Numbered from the stretch's first letter, positions 44,836-53,556 are shown. The stretch: 64,000 nucleotides of DNA from Weissella koreensis KACC 15510 (GCF_000219805.1 NC_015759.1:1302001-1366000); one strand, 5' to 3'. Translations and numbers: made by a program. Notes: generated by a model not told the origin, from the letters alone.

Positions 44836-45579
44836 ATGAGTTTTTTAAATTTTAATAAAAATAAAAAAGTAGATAATGAAACGCAAAACAATGGCGCACG
44901 ATTAATTACCTTCGTGGAACCAAAAAATGTTATTTCTGAACAATTCAGAACGTTAAGAACGAATATTGAATTTTCAGGAGAATTAGTCGACAACTTTCAA
45001 ATTATTATGATAACGTCCCCTGAAATGTCGGATGGTAAGACAATGGTGTCAAGTAATTTAGCGGTAACTTGGGCTCAGGCTGGCAAAAAAGTCTTATATG
45101 TAGATGCTGATTTACGTCGTCCAACGGCTCATTCAACATTTGATCTATGGAATACGAATGGGTTGACGACGATCTTAGCTAAAGGCGATCAACCTCGAGA
45201 GATTGTCAAAAAAACTTTCATTGAAAATTTGGAAGTTTTGACATCAGGACCGGTGCCACCGAATCCTTCAGAATTACTAGGTTCTAATCGTATGACTCCC
45301 TTAGTTAAATGGATGCGTAATAATTATGATATTATTATCTTTGATGTTCCTCCGGTTTTGGCAGTGACTGATGCTATGGTCTTGCGTCAGCATACTGATG
45401 GAGTAGTGATTACTGTTAAGATTGGTAAAACTTTGAAAGCAAATATCAAGCGAACGGTTGAAAATTTAAAAATGGCTGATACTAAAATTTTGGGTGTCGT
45501 AGAACGTGTTGACCGTAAAGAAGAGAAAGATAGTGCTTATGGTTATGGTTATGGTTATGGATACGGGGAGACGAAGTAA
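44836..45579 (+). CDS. CpsD/EpsC-type autophosphorylating tyrosine kinase
   Basis: 247 residues. BY-kinase: Walker A in SPEMSDGKTMVSSN (about 65-78), Walker A' VLYVDADLRRP (about 90-100), Walker B IIIFDVPPVLAVTDA (about 170-184), and a C-terminal tyrosine cluster with alternating Tyr-Gly (residues about 234-244), the autophosphorylation tail. Works with the Wzz protein and is dephosphorylated by the PHP phosphatase two genes on. SD AAAGGAG. Confidence 0.93.
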   Translation: MSFLNFNKNKKVDNETQNNGARLITFVEPKNVISEQFRTLRTNIEFSGELVDNFQIIMITSPEMSDGKTMVSSNLAVTWAQAGKKVLYVDADLRRPTAHSTFDLWNTNGLTTILAKGDQPREIVKKTFIENLEVLTSGPVPPNPSELLGSNRMTPLVKWMRNNYDIIIFDVPPVLAVTDAMVLRQHTDGVVITVKIGKTLKANIKRTVENLKMADTKILGVVERVDRKEEKDSAYGYGYGYGYGETK

Positions 45580-45615
45580 AATATAAATTTTTAAGGGTTA
45601 GGTTGGGAGTTTATT

Positions 45616-46227
45616 ATGTATAGGCGGGCAAAACGTTTTCTAGATACAATAATTGCTTTGTGTATGTTGGTGATCTTGATTATTCCAATGATAATTGAGG
45701 CATTATGTATTAAAATGACATCGAATGGACCGGTATTTTTTGCACAAAAGAGATATGGAATAAATTCAAAAATTTTTACGATGTATAAATTTCGTTCAAT
45801 GAGAGTAGATACGCCTGAGATATCAAACCAAGAATTTAAAAATATTGGTGATTACGTAACTCCAGTTGGACGTTTTTTACGTAAAACGTCATTAGACGAA
45901 CTACCACAATTATGGAATATTGTTAAAGGTGAAATGAGTATTGTAGGTCCAAGGCCACTTTCTGATAGTGATTTGTATGTAGTTAAGCTTCGTGAAAAAA
46001 ATGGAGCTAATTTAGTTCGACCAGGTATTACTGGGTTAGCTCAAATTAATGGTAGGAATAATATTTCGGACGAAACAAAAGCAGCACTTGATAATGCTTA
46101 TGCAAATCATATAACTCTCTTAGGGGATTTAACTATTTTATTACGTACGGTGCTCAATGTTTTGATGGTAAAAGATATTAATAAAGATATTGAAGACGAT
46201 GTAAATAATGATATTAATAATTTGTAA
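45616..46227 (+). CDS. Priming undecaprenyl-phosphate sugar phosphotransferase
   Basis: 203 residues. One N-terminal hydrophobic segment (about 10-32), then the PglC/WcaJ/CpsE-type catalytic domain: KFRSMRVDTPE, LRKTSLDELPQLWNIVKGEMSIVGPRPL, RPGITGLAQINGRN. Puts the first sugar-1-phosphate on undecaprenyl phosphate. The short form without the multi-helix N-terminal domain. SD TTGGGAG region before ATG 45616. The following genes contain no glycosyltransferase. Confidence 0.92.
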   Translation: MYRRAKRFLDTIIALCMLVILIIPMIIEALCIKMTSNGPVFFAQKRYGINSKIFTMYKFRSMRVDTPEISNQEFKNIGDYVTPVGRFLRKTSLDELPQLWNIVKGEMSIVGPRPLSDSDLYVVKLREKNGANLVRPGITGLAQINGRNNISDETKAALDNAYANHITLLGDLTILLRTVLNVLMVKDINKDIEDDVNNDINNL

Positions 46228-46342
46228 TTAAGTTAACTAACGCTTTTATTAAGTTGATGTAACAGAAATGTATTTTTCATTTCATACTACTTTTTTCTGT
46301 CTGAATGTGATATATATAGTAATAAGTTTAAAGGAGAAAATC

Positions 46343-47110
46343 ATGATAGATGTACATAGTCATTTATTACCAAATATCGATGATGGTTCGAAGAGTTTGG
46401 CTGATTCTTTGGATTTGGCTAGGGCCGCAGTTGAGGACGGTATTACAGATGCTCTGATGACCCCGCATCACATGAATGGGCGATACATAAATCATGCAAA
46501 GGATGTCGTTGATTTAACGGCGCAATTCCAAGTAGCTTTGCAAGAGGCTAATATTCCATTGAATGTTTTTCCTTCTCAAGAGGTTAGAATCAATGGAAAC
46601 TTACTGAGAGCTATTGAACACAATGATATTTTGTCAACCGATCCAGAAGGACGATATATTTTGATAGAGTTTCCTTCAGATGATGTTCCAAGTTATACGA
46701 TGGATTTGTTATTTAAGTTACAACAAATGGGTAAAATTCCGGTGGTCGTTCATCCCGAGCGTAATACGCAATTTATGAAAAAGCCAGAACTGTTGTATCA
46801 AATTGTTTCTTCGGGTGCTTATGCTCAGGTTACTGCTAATTCTTATATGGGTACTTTTGGGAAAGCAGTCATGAAATTTAGTGAAGATATAATTGATGCT
46901 GGTTTGGCTCATGTCTTTGCATCAGACGCACATCATATTTCAGGACGACAGTATCAAATGGCTGCCGCGTTTGAAAAATTAGGTAAAAAATCGGGCGATC
47001 AAATGCCTGTTCTATTTGAAAAAAATGCTAAAGCATTGATGAACGGGAATAAGCTGGTTCGCTTTGAAGAATCTAAAATACATAAGAAAAAGTTATTTTC
47101 TGCATATTAG
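46343..47110 (+). CDS. PHP-family tyrosine-protein phosphatase (CpsB/Wzb-like)
   Basis: 255 residues. Metal-binding PHP motifs: MIDVHSHLLPNIDDG at the start, TPHH (about 54), HPERN and SDAHH near residue 197. Removes phosphate from the CpsD-type kinase tail and so controls polymer length. Start ATG 46343 fixed by AAAGGAGA; an in-frame ATG at 46268 has no SD and would add 25 non-family residues. Fourth gene of the polysaccharide operon. Confidence 0.92.
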   Translation: MIDVHSHLLPNIDDGSKSLADSLDLARAAVEDGITDALMTPHHMNGRYINHAKDVVDLTAQFQVALQEANIPLNVFPSQEVRINGNLLRAIEHNDILSTDPEGRYILIEFPSDDVPSYTMDLLFKLQQMGKIPVVVHPERNTQFMKKPELLYQIVSSGAYAQVTANSYMGTFGKAVMKFSEDIIDAGLAHVFASDAHHISGRQYQMAAAFEKLGKKSGDQMPVLFEKNAKALMNGNKLVRFEESKIHKKKLFSAY

Positions 47111-47134
47111 CATATTATAGTGAGGTATGTAACA

Positions 47135-47803
47135 TTGAGTATAGGTAAGAAATTTACAATTGGATTGTTAGTTGCAATTATTGTTATTGGTGCTGGTGGT
47201 GGATATTTCAAGATTACAAGTGATCGATCATCAAATCAAGATTCAACGGTGGAGACACCAAATAAAGATTTTGTTAAGGTTAATAATACCGAACTATCCT
47301 TGAAGGATGGTAAAGCTAAACTAAAAGTAACTTTATCAGCTAATACGTCGGCTAATGTGACTGGTGATGATGATGTGATTAAGCCGATTGATTGGACAAC
47401 ATCTACCGAAGAACGTCGTTACATCTTAGTTCTAAAAAATAATGGTACTTATTATGTTGAAGCTAAGAATGGTAATGAAACTAAGAAAATTAAAATTGTA
47501 GTTGGTGATGGTGAAGATGATAATTCGGAATCATCATCTTCAGAGGAAAACTCCAGTGAAGCAGAAAGTGAATCGGAAGTAGAATCTGTGTCTTCATCTA
47601 CTGTAACGCCAGCATATACTACTAGGACAACAACACCTGCTACTGTTCAACAACCAGTAGCATCATCTACCGCTCCTTCGTCTACAGCCAATAATACTCT
47701 AACTGGTAGTAATGATGGAACATCTTCAAATCAAGATGATGTTGACACTAATAGTGGCGATAATAGTGTTGGTGGAACTACAGGCGCAACTGTGGGAAGA
47801 TAA
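47135..47803 (+). CDS. Ser/Thr-rich membrane-anchored surface protein (TTG start)
   Basis: 222 residues. TTG 47135 is preferred: GTGAGG at 47120-47125 is at SD distance, while the alternative GTG 47120 overlaps it. One membrane helix (about 6-25), a small beta-rich extracellular domain (about 45-130; KVNNTELSLKDGKAKLKVTL and GTYYVEAKNGNETKKIKIVV, Ig-like in appearance), then an acidic Ser/Glu run and a Ser/Thr/Pro/Ala-rich stalk. No LPXTG. I do not recognise a family. Its position as last gene of the polysaccharide operon suggests a cell-surface role. Confidence 0.7.
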   Translation: MSIGKKFTIGLLVAIIVIGAGGGYFKITSDRSSNQDSTVETPNKDFVKVNNTELSLKDGKAKLKVTLSANTSANVTGDDDVIKPIDWTTSTEERRYILVLKNNGTYYVEAKNGNETKKIKIVVGDGEDDNSESSSSEENSSEAESESEVESVSSSTVTPAYTTRTTTPATVQQPVASSTAPSSTANNTLTGSNDGTSSNQDDVDTNSGDNSVGGTTGATVGR

Positions 47804-47860
47804 TATTTCACTAAATAGCTTTTATTTATAATTAATGGTAAAAATTGAATCATCTTATGT

Positions 47861-47895
47861 TAAAGAGGTATTTAGTGATAATACCTCTTTTTCAT
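47861..47895 (+). terminator. Terminator of the polysaccharide operon
   Basis: AAAGAGGTATT (47862-47872) pairs with AATACCTCTTT (47880-47890), then TTTC. Confidence 0.85.
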
Positions 47896-48007
47896 TTTTA
47901 TTAAGTTATAGTTGGAATTTAATTTAGGGAATTGAGTCTAAAAGATACAGGCGACATCATGTTTGTTGTATAAATATAATTTTTATATCAAACACTTATA
48001 TCGGTAA

Positions 48008-48826
48008 TTATATATTTTTGGTTTTCCTAATATCATCGATAATTTTTAATACGAGAGGGTCACGCTCATCTAGATAAGCTAGACCGTAAAAGACACGTTG
48101 ATATTGAGCATTCAATTCTTGAAAAATAGTATCTTGATCCACGAATCGCTTAGAAATAAGTGAAACACCTAATCCTGCTTTAATATGTGCGACGATCATA
48201 TCATTGCTATTCATACTAATTAAATGATCAATTTGTAAAGAAGAAGATTTTAGATATTGTTTTGTATAGTGGCTGACTCCAGAACCTTCTTCACGAATAA
48301 AGAAATTACCGGTGTTTTGAGGACCAGCCAAAACAAGCTCATCTTGGAACAGAGCGAAACTTTGTGTTTGATCTCCTCGAATAGGCTTTTCAATAATACC
48401 AAATTGAATATTATGATTACAGACTAATTTAAAAACCTCTTCTGAATTTTGCATCTCGATGGTTAGATCAAGATTATCTAGATATGGTTCTAGGACTTTG
48501 AATATAATTGGCATAATGCTAGTGGCCGCACTGTGTGAAACTGCAATTTTAAAAGGCATTTTATTCGCCGAACGTTGATGCATATTAGCTTTAAATTGCT
48601 GCCAATCTTTTAATTGGGCAATGGCTTGAGGATAGAATAAAGTTGCTGCTTCTGTTGGAATAATTTGATGATTTTGATCTCTTAAAAATAGAGTAGCCTT
48701 TAATTCTTTTTCTAATTTTTGAATGCGAACAGTTACTGTAGGTTGTGAGATAAATAGATTTTGGGCGGCATGGGTAAAGCTTTTTGTTTCATAAACAGTT
48801 ATGAATGTTTTAAAAAGATCAAACAT
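48008..48826 (-). CDS. LysR-family transcriptional regulator (CysL/YeiE-like)
   Basis: 272 residues. N-terminal winged helix-turn-helix (about 2-60; FTHAAQNLFISQPTVTVRIQKLE) and a substrate-binding domain (about 85-270). Divergently transcribed from a YeiH-type transporter, the usual arrangement in which the LysR protein controls the neighbour, often in sulfur metabolism. The family is certain, the signal is inferred. Its ATG at 48826 has only GGAA as SD. A 15-bp palindrome lies 30 nt upstream. Confidence 0.88.
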   Translation of the reverse strand: MFDLFKTFITVYETKSFTHAAQNLFISQPTVTVRIQKLEKELKATLFLRDQNHQIIPTEAATLFYPQAIAQLKDWQQFKANMHQRSANKMPFKIAVSHSAATSIMPIIFKVLEPYLDNLDLTIEMQNSEEVFKLVCNHNIQFGIIEKPIRGDQTQSFALFQDELVLAGPQNTGNFFIREEGSGVSHYTKQYLKSSSLQIDHLISMNSNDMIVAHIKAGLGVSLISKRFVDQDTIFQELNAQYQRVFYGLAYLDERDPLVLKIIDDIRKTKNI

Positions 48827-48855
48827 GATTTATTTCCAATCGTTATTATAAATAT

Positions 48856-48870
48856 TAATGATAATCATTA
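48856..48870. promoter_or_regulatory. Perfect palindromic operator candidate between lysR and yeiH
   Basis: TAATGAT-A-ATCATTA, embedded in sequence that matches 16 of 19 positions of the classical Fur box. It lies in the divergent promoter region. It could bind the LysR protein, or a Fur/PerR/Zur-family repressor. Confidence 0.5.
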
Positions 48871-48950
48871 TAACAATCTATTTTACTAATAGCACTAAGA
48901 AGCTTAAAGTAAGTAATGTTAAACAGCATTATTGTGAGGAGAAGGAGTAA

Positions 48951-49967
48951 ATGAGAATTAAACAGAATATGTGGTGGGGAATTTTAGTAACTATTTTGGT
49001 ATCAATAGTATCAGAATTTTTAAGTACATTTTTGCCAAGTTTAGGGGCAGAAGCAATTGCATTAATTTTAGGAATTATTTTAGGAAATACTTTGTTTAAT
49101 AAGCCACAATTAGCAGCAGGAATTAAATGGTCCGAGAAATATCCGATTGAAATTGGAATTGCTCTTTTGGGGATTGAAGTCACTTTACAAACTATACAAT
49201 CTTTAGGTTGGCAAGGAATTTTGTATATAATTATATTAATGCCTGCTACGATCTTGTTTGTTATGTGGATTGGAAAATGGATTTTCAAAGTAGACCAACA
49301 GTCGGGAATGTTGATGGGAGCTGGTAATGCAGTCTGTGGGTCTAGTGCTATTGCAGCAGTGGCACCAGAGATCGGGGCTACTGATACGCAGCGTAGAACA
49401 GCGGTAGCCACTGTATCACTTTCAGGTGTTGTTCTATTGTTTGTGTTGCCGGTTATTGGACCAGCTATTTTTCATGGCAACAACCTATTAATAGGTGCCT
49501 TGATTGGTGGGACAGTTCAATCGGTTGGACAGGTAATTGGAACGGCATCGTTAGTTAATCCGCAGGTAATTGATTATGCAACATTGTATAAAATGTTACG
49601 AGTTATTATGTTGGCAGTGGTTGTTTTAACCATGTCAACGATTGTGAAAAGAGATAGTTTAAAGAACCAGTCTAATACTATGAAAAAAGATACCAATCAC
49701 CTAAAGATATATAAGCTAGTGCCTTGGTTTATTTATACTTTCATCGCTTTATTAATTATTAGTTCTTTAATTAATATTCCTAATTCTGTAGTAACAGGAG
49801 CAAAATCAATTACTGGATTCTTTGGAGTAATTAATTTAGCAGGAATTGGTCTCAATCTAAAATGGAAAACGATTGCTAATTCGGGGTTAAAGTATTTAGG
49901 ATATGGATTTATGACGATTATTTTTCAAGTCTTGCTGGCTTTGTTATTAATTAAAATCATTTATTGA
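48951..49967 (+). CDS. YeiH/UPF0324 family membrane transporter
   Basis: 338 residues, about ten membrane helices. The family signature GAGNAVCGSSAIAAVAP (about 122-138) and the second Gly-rich repeat (GALIGGTVQSVGQVIGTASLV) are clear. Family members are annotated as putative sulfate exporters; the substrate is not proven. SD GGAGAAGGAG before ATG 48951. Confidence 0.85.
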   Translation: MRIKQNMWWGILVTILVSIVSEFLSTFLPSLGAEAIALILGIILGNTLFNKPQLAAGIKWSEKYPIEIGIALLGIEVTLQTIQSLGWQGILYIIILMPATILFVMWIGKWIFKVDQQSGMLMGAGNAVCGSSAIAAVAPEIGATDTQRRTAVATVSLSGVVLLFVLPVIGPAIFHGNNLLIGALIGGTVQSVGQVIGTASLVNPQVIDYATLYKMLRVIMLAVVVLTMSTIVKRDSLKNQSNTMKKDTNHLKIYKLVPWFIYTFIALLIISSLINIPNSVVTGAKSITGFFGVINLAGIGLNLKWKTIANSGLKYLGYGFMTIIFQVLLALLLIKIIY

Positions 49968-50165
49968 TATATTTATGATGATGGGTGAAATTCGCCTGTC
50001 GTCATTTTTTTGACTTTAGTTATTACGAAAAGTAAGCTAGTGGCAAAAAATGCATTAATTTATGCAAAAACAGAAAAATATATACTGTTAATTAATTTAT
50101 AATGAACTGTTGTGTAATTTTTATAATTAAATAAATAAATATAAAAAAGGAGAATAGATAAATGT

Positions 50166-51374
50166 ATGTTGAATAGTATACTAAACACAATTGATCAATT
50201 TTTGGATGTGTTTATTCATGTTTTTTATGCTTCTAGTTTTGAAGGCCTTTTTATTGTCTTTGGGCTAATTCTAATTTGTTATATTGCTGTTGGAATGTTA
50301 GATGAAAACTTTATTCAAAATCGAAAATTGCAACGAAAGACAGCTGTGATTGCAGGCTTTATTCCATTAATGGCGGTCCTTTCGCTCCAAATGTATTGGA
50401 GATTAACAAGAGTTGATAATTTTGGGTTATATGAATCGAATTTACAATTGATACTAATGTTTTATTTTTTGCTAATGTTTAATACTAAGGTTCAAGTTTA
50501 TGTAGATAGTGGATTGGCCATTGTACTCGCAGTCTTCTTTATATGCGATGGGGCTTATAAATTGCCCATAGCACATTTGATCCTTGGTGTTTTTGGATTA
50601 ATATTAGCAATTATTGTAATGTTTCTAATTCAACGAAATGCTAAAAAGATTGTTAGTAGTTGGTATTTGAAAATAATATCAGTTTTATGTTTTGCTAATG
50701 CTTGGTGGTTAATGTTGATTTTATCAAAAGATTTAACTGTTATGATGTATATAGCCTTAGTTTTGAAATTTATAGTTTTCATAAGTGTAGTTTTGATTAT
50801 TAATCAAATTGTTTTAAAGCGATGGAATAATTATCATAAAATGATGGATGAAATAAACAGGGACTTTTTAACGGGGACCTTTAATCGTGAGGCATTTAAC
50901 GAAGATTTTACAACATTATTTATGGAAAGTATTGAAAATAATTTTAGTTTGGCTTTTGTCATGTTCGATATTGATAATTTTAAATCGTTCAATGATACAT
51001 ATGGACATTTAATGGGTGATGAAGTTCTAAAAGAAGTTACTAAGGCGGTACAAGATGAATTAAATCGTAGTTATTTAGGTGGTAAATTGTATCGTTTAGG
51101 TGGTGAAGAATTTGGAATGTTGATTCGGAAACATGAGAATGAACGGACAGAGACTCTAGTGAGAAAAATTGGTTCACGTATTCATCAAATAGATATTAAG
51201 AAAGATAATTCTGATATACATTTGTCTATCTCGATGGGGATGACGATGGTTCATGTTGATTCGGATGTTAATGCTCGGCAAATTTATGATCGTGCAGATG
51301 GATTTGTTTATTATTCTAAGCAGCATGGTAAAGATGCCCTTACAAATGAAGGCGAATTAAGTCATTTTGAATAA
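50166..51374 (+). CDS. Membrane-bound diguanylate cyclase (GGDEF)
   Basis: 402 residues. About six membrane helices form an N-terminal sensor-like region (about 20-215), followed by a GGDEF domain (about 235-395): FVMFDIDNFKSFNDTYGHLMGDEVL and the active-site GGEEF at about 316. The RxxD inhibitory site that should precede GGEEF by five residues is absent. The product should be c-di-GMP. No EAL or HD-GYP phosphodiesterase or PilZ receptor is in the window. ATG 50166 has AAGGAG about 13 nt upstream, a slightly long spacing. Confidence 0.9.
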   Translation: MLNSILNTIDQFLDVFIHVFYASSFEGLFIVFGLILICYIAVGMLDENFIQNRKLQRKTAVIAGFIPLMAVLSLQMYWRLTRVDNFGLYESNLQLILMFYFLLMFNTKVQVYVDSGLAIVLAVFFICDGAYKLPIAHLILGVFGLILAIIVMFLIQRNAKKIVSSWYLKIISVLCFANAWWLMLILSKDLTVMMYIALVLKFIVFISVVLIINQIVLKRWNNYHKMMDEINRDFLTGTFNREAFNEDFTTLFMESIENNFSLAFVMFDIDNFKSFNDTYGHLMGDEVLKEVTKAVQDELNRSYLGGKLYRLGGEEFGMLIRKHENERTETLVRKIGSRIHQIDIKKDNSDIHLSISMGMTMVHVDSDVNARQIYDRADGFVYYSKQHGKDALTNEGELSHFE

Positions 51375-51395
51375 AAATGATCATATTAAAATAAA

Positions 51396-51436
51396 AGCTC
51401 TTATCCTAGCGCTAACTGAGGATAAGAGTTTTTTAG
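51396..51436 (+). terminator. Bidirectional terminator between the GGDEF and NlpC/P60 genes
   Basis: CTCTTATCCT (51398-51407) pairs with AGGATAAGAG (51419-51428); TTTTTT follows and an A-rich tract precedes, so both converging genes are served. Confidence 0.85.
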
Positions 51437-51451
51437 TTTATATTTAAGAAA

Positions 51452-52324
51452 CTAAACTTCGCGTTGGACGTAACCTGGTTTAAATAGTTTTTCCCAAGTC
51501 AATGTTTTTGAAGTTTTTGGATTAACTAATTGATCTAAACGAGTAATAGTTACTCCATTTTGAGAAGCAGCATCATGCAAAATAAAATTATCACCGAGAT
51601 AAATAGCTACGTGTTGACGTTCTTCAGGATATCCATCAGGGGTGACTAAAAGGTCGCCACGCTCTTTTGTGTACCAAGTATATGAAGTCCCTGTTGTAGC
51701 TAATAGTGAGGTCCTAGTATAGGCTTGAACTACGAGTGGTTGACCTGCCTGACGGTAAAACCAAGAAACAAACGAAGAACAATCAAACCGGTTTTTCTTA
51801 ATATCAGATTCAGTTCGACCACCACCATAGACGTAGGGACTTTTACCAATTAATTTTGAACCAGAAGAGATAGCTTTTTCGATAATGGGATTATCGGATT
51901 TTAAATTATTAGATACATGCTCGTATGCTTGAATGGCATCATCAGAACCATCTTTAGTGAAGTAATAGTAGTTGTTATCAATTTTCTTTAACCCATAAAC
52001 CATTTCATTAGTTTTAGGATCAAAATAATATTGTTTATTATTTAAAGTTTGAAGTCCAGTGATTTTTTTATTAGTATTGGTTGCAGTTAAATATGTTTTG
52101 AAGTTTGTTTTTTGTAATTGGACACTCTGGCCATTGGAGAGCTGATAGGTCTTAGCTTCTCCGTGAATGACGAAAATTTGTAATTTAAATAGGCAACCAA
52201 CCGTGATGATTATTATTAAGAGGAATCCAAACCATTTAAGTAAAAGATGTTTGTTTTTAGATTGCTTTTTAATTGATTTTTTATTATGTTTTTCGTTTCG
52301 TGAGGGAAGTTTTTGATTGGTCAT
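51452..52324 (-). CDS. Membrane-anchored NlpC/P60 hydrolase with glucan/choline-binding-type repeats
   Basis: 290 residues. A very basic cytoplasmic head (about 1-28), one membrane helix (29-47), two cell-wall-binding-type repeats (about 90-128: GLQTLNNKQYYFDPKTNEMV and GLKKIDNNYYYFTKDG), and an NlpC/P60 peptidase (about 150-285) with catalytic Cys in RFDCSSFV, His in QHVAIYLGD and a further His in ILHDAAS. Expected to cut peptidoglycan stem peptides. The repeats resemble those that bind glucan in dextransucrases of Leuconostoc/Weissella, suggesting a link to an alpha-glucan coat. SD GGAGGT. Confidence 0.88.
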   Translation of the reverse strand: MTNQKLPSRNEKHNKKSIKKQSKNKHLLLKWFGFLLIIIITVGCLFKLQIFVIHGEAKTYQLSNGQSVQLQKTNFKTYLTATNTNKKITGLQTLNNKQYYFDPKTNEMVYGLKKIDNNYYYFTKDGSDDAIQAYEHVSNNLKSDNPIIEKAISSGSKLIGKSPYVYGGGRTESDIKKNRFDCSSFVSWFYRQAGQPLVVQAYTRTSLLATTGTSYTWYTKERGDLLVTPDGYPEERQHVAIYLGDNFILHDAASQNGVTITRLDQLVNPKTSKTLTWEKLFKPGYVQREV

Positions 52325-52531
52325 ATGTGACCTCCACTAGATTTATAAATGTTATTATGCCAAAGAATAGCCTAAATATGTTAATTAAAGCTTAATTTTA
52401 ATTGATAATGCCTGATTATACAGTAAAATTGTTACCACTTAAATAAATTATTTTAAGCAACGTATTACAATTTAACGATTTTTTGGTTAAGCGTTATTTC
52501 ATAATATTACATATTATGATAAGTTGATATT

Positions 52532-52865
52532 TTATTCGTTGGTTGGTTTAATTTTAACGGCAGTACCATAAGCAATGACTGAGTCGCCAATTGTTGCAGA
52601 TGAAGAATCAAATCGGAACATAATGATTGCATTAGCACCAAGTGATTGGGCATGGTCACGCATTCTTTGAATTGCTTCTTCACGGGCAATATCTTGGAGC
52701 TTAGTATAACCTTTGATCTCGCCATCAATAATTATTTTCATATCTTGGCCGAAACTAGAAAATAAATTTCGTGAACGTGTTGTTAGATCGAATACCTCCC
52801 CCTAATGTTACGATTACCTCATAATTTGCGATATTTTCAGATGTAACGACAATAATACTATCCAT
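52532..52865 (-). pseudogene. Frameshifted YbjQ-family gene
   Basis: YbjQ proteins are about 105 residues of unknown function. Here the N-terminal part (ATG 52865, SD AAGGTG; MDSIIVVTSENIANYEVIV, then GGGIRSNNTFTKF) runs into TAG at 52757-52755. The rest continues in another frame, with FSSFGQD leading into an ATG at 52741 and 69 codons (AREEAIQRMRDHAQSLGANA, then GTAVKIKP). One single-base indel near 52757-52770, in an A/T run, would restore a full-length protein. Either half alone lacks the complete pentameric fold, although the C-terminal part could be translated from 52741. Confidence 0.75.
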
Positions 52866-53057
52866 AAGAGACACCTTTTGTATCGAAGATTGCTGATGTT
52901 GAATATTGTAGTATAGCGATAAAAATTTAATGCCAACAATTAGAAGCTTATTATACAGTGATACACATTTTCTGCAATGGCAAATGATACAGGAAACTAT
53001 TGATTATGATGATATTGTGGTTCGGTTATTTTTGCTGAAATTAGTAAAATTAAAATA

Positions 53058-53085
53058 TTGTTTATTCATAAAGATTGGCTATAAT
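53058..53085 (+). promoter_or_regulatory. Promoter of the His-rich secreted protein gene
   Basis: TTGTTT (53058-53063), 16-bp spacer, consensus TATAAT (53080-53085), 51 nt before the ATG. Confidence 0.6.
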
Positions 53086-53136
53086 AAAGCCGTATCATAT
53101 ACATAATTATAAAATTTAAATAATGGAGATTAAATA

Positions 53137-53556
53137 ATGAATAAAAGAATTTTAGGGATTGTGATTTTACCAGTTTTATTGGTATCAATGCACACAACTC
53201 CGCATATAACACCTCATGTTACTACTCATACGATAAATCATATTAGCTCAAGAAAATCAGTCCGGAGTGGTAATAGTAGAACTAATGATCGTTCAAAAAT
53301 TAGTCAACATAATAATAATCGCAGACAATCTATACATTATCGCCATAATCAATCCAGCTTTTTCAGAAATTTGATATTTTGGAACTTGCTTACTCATCAT
53401 AGTCGAAATGATAAAGAGTTTATAAGGGTAAAAGATAAAACCGGAAAATGGCATAAGGTCGAACTGTCAAAAAAACAATTAAAAACAATTGAGCATAAGG
53501 ATAAATTGATTTATTCTAAAGGCCATGTTTATGAAGGGGAAAAACGCATTAATTAA
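53137..53556 (+). CDS. Small secreted or anchored His-rich basic protein
   Basis: 139 residues. An N-terminal hydrophobic segment (about 5-18), then a His/Thr-rich stretch (HTTPHITPHVTTHTINH), a basic Arg/Asn/His region, a short hydrophobic patch (FFRNLIFWNLL) and a charged C-terminal domain (about 95-139, KWHKVELSKKQLK). I do not recognise a family. The His cluster could bind metal ions and the basic charge could bind wall polymers; both are guesses. Its promoter is good. SD ATGGAG lies 11 nt before ATG 53137. Confidence 0.65.
   Translation: MNKRILGIVILPVLLVSMHTTPHITPHVTTHTINHISSRKSVRSGNSRTNDRSKISQHNNNRRQSIHYRHNQSSFFRNLIFWNLLTHHSRNDKEFIRVKDKTGKWHKVELSKKQLKTIEHKDKLIYSKGHVYEGEKRIN

Noticed and set aside
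45535..45572. Short tandem repeat (GGTTAT units)
   Set aside because: It encodes the alternating Tyr-Gly tail of the tyrosine kinase, which is the expected phosphorylation cluster.
46236..46252. cre-like sequence before the PHP phosphatase gene
   Set aside because: Two mismatches at defined positions of the consensus, and it lies inside an operon.
52930..53106. 58-codon open frame between ybjQ and the His-rich gene
   Set aside because: It has no SD and its end overlaps the TTGTTT/TATAAT promoter of the next gene.
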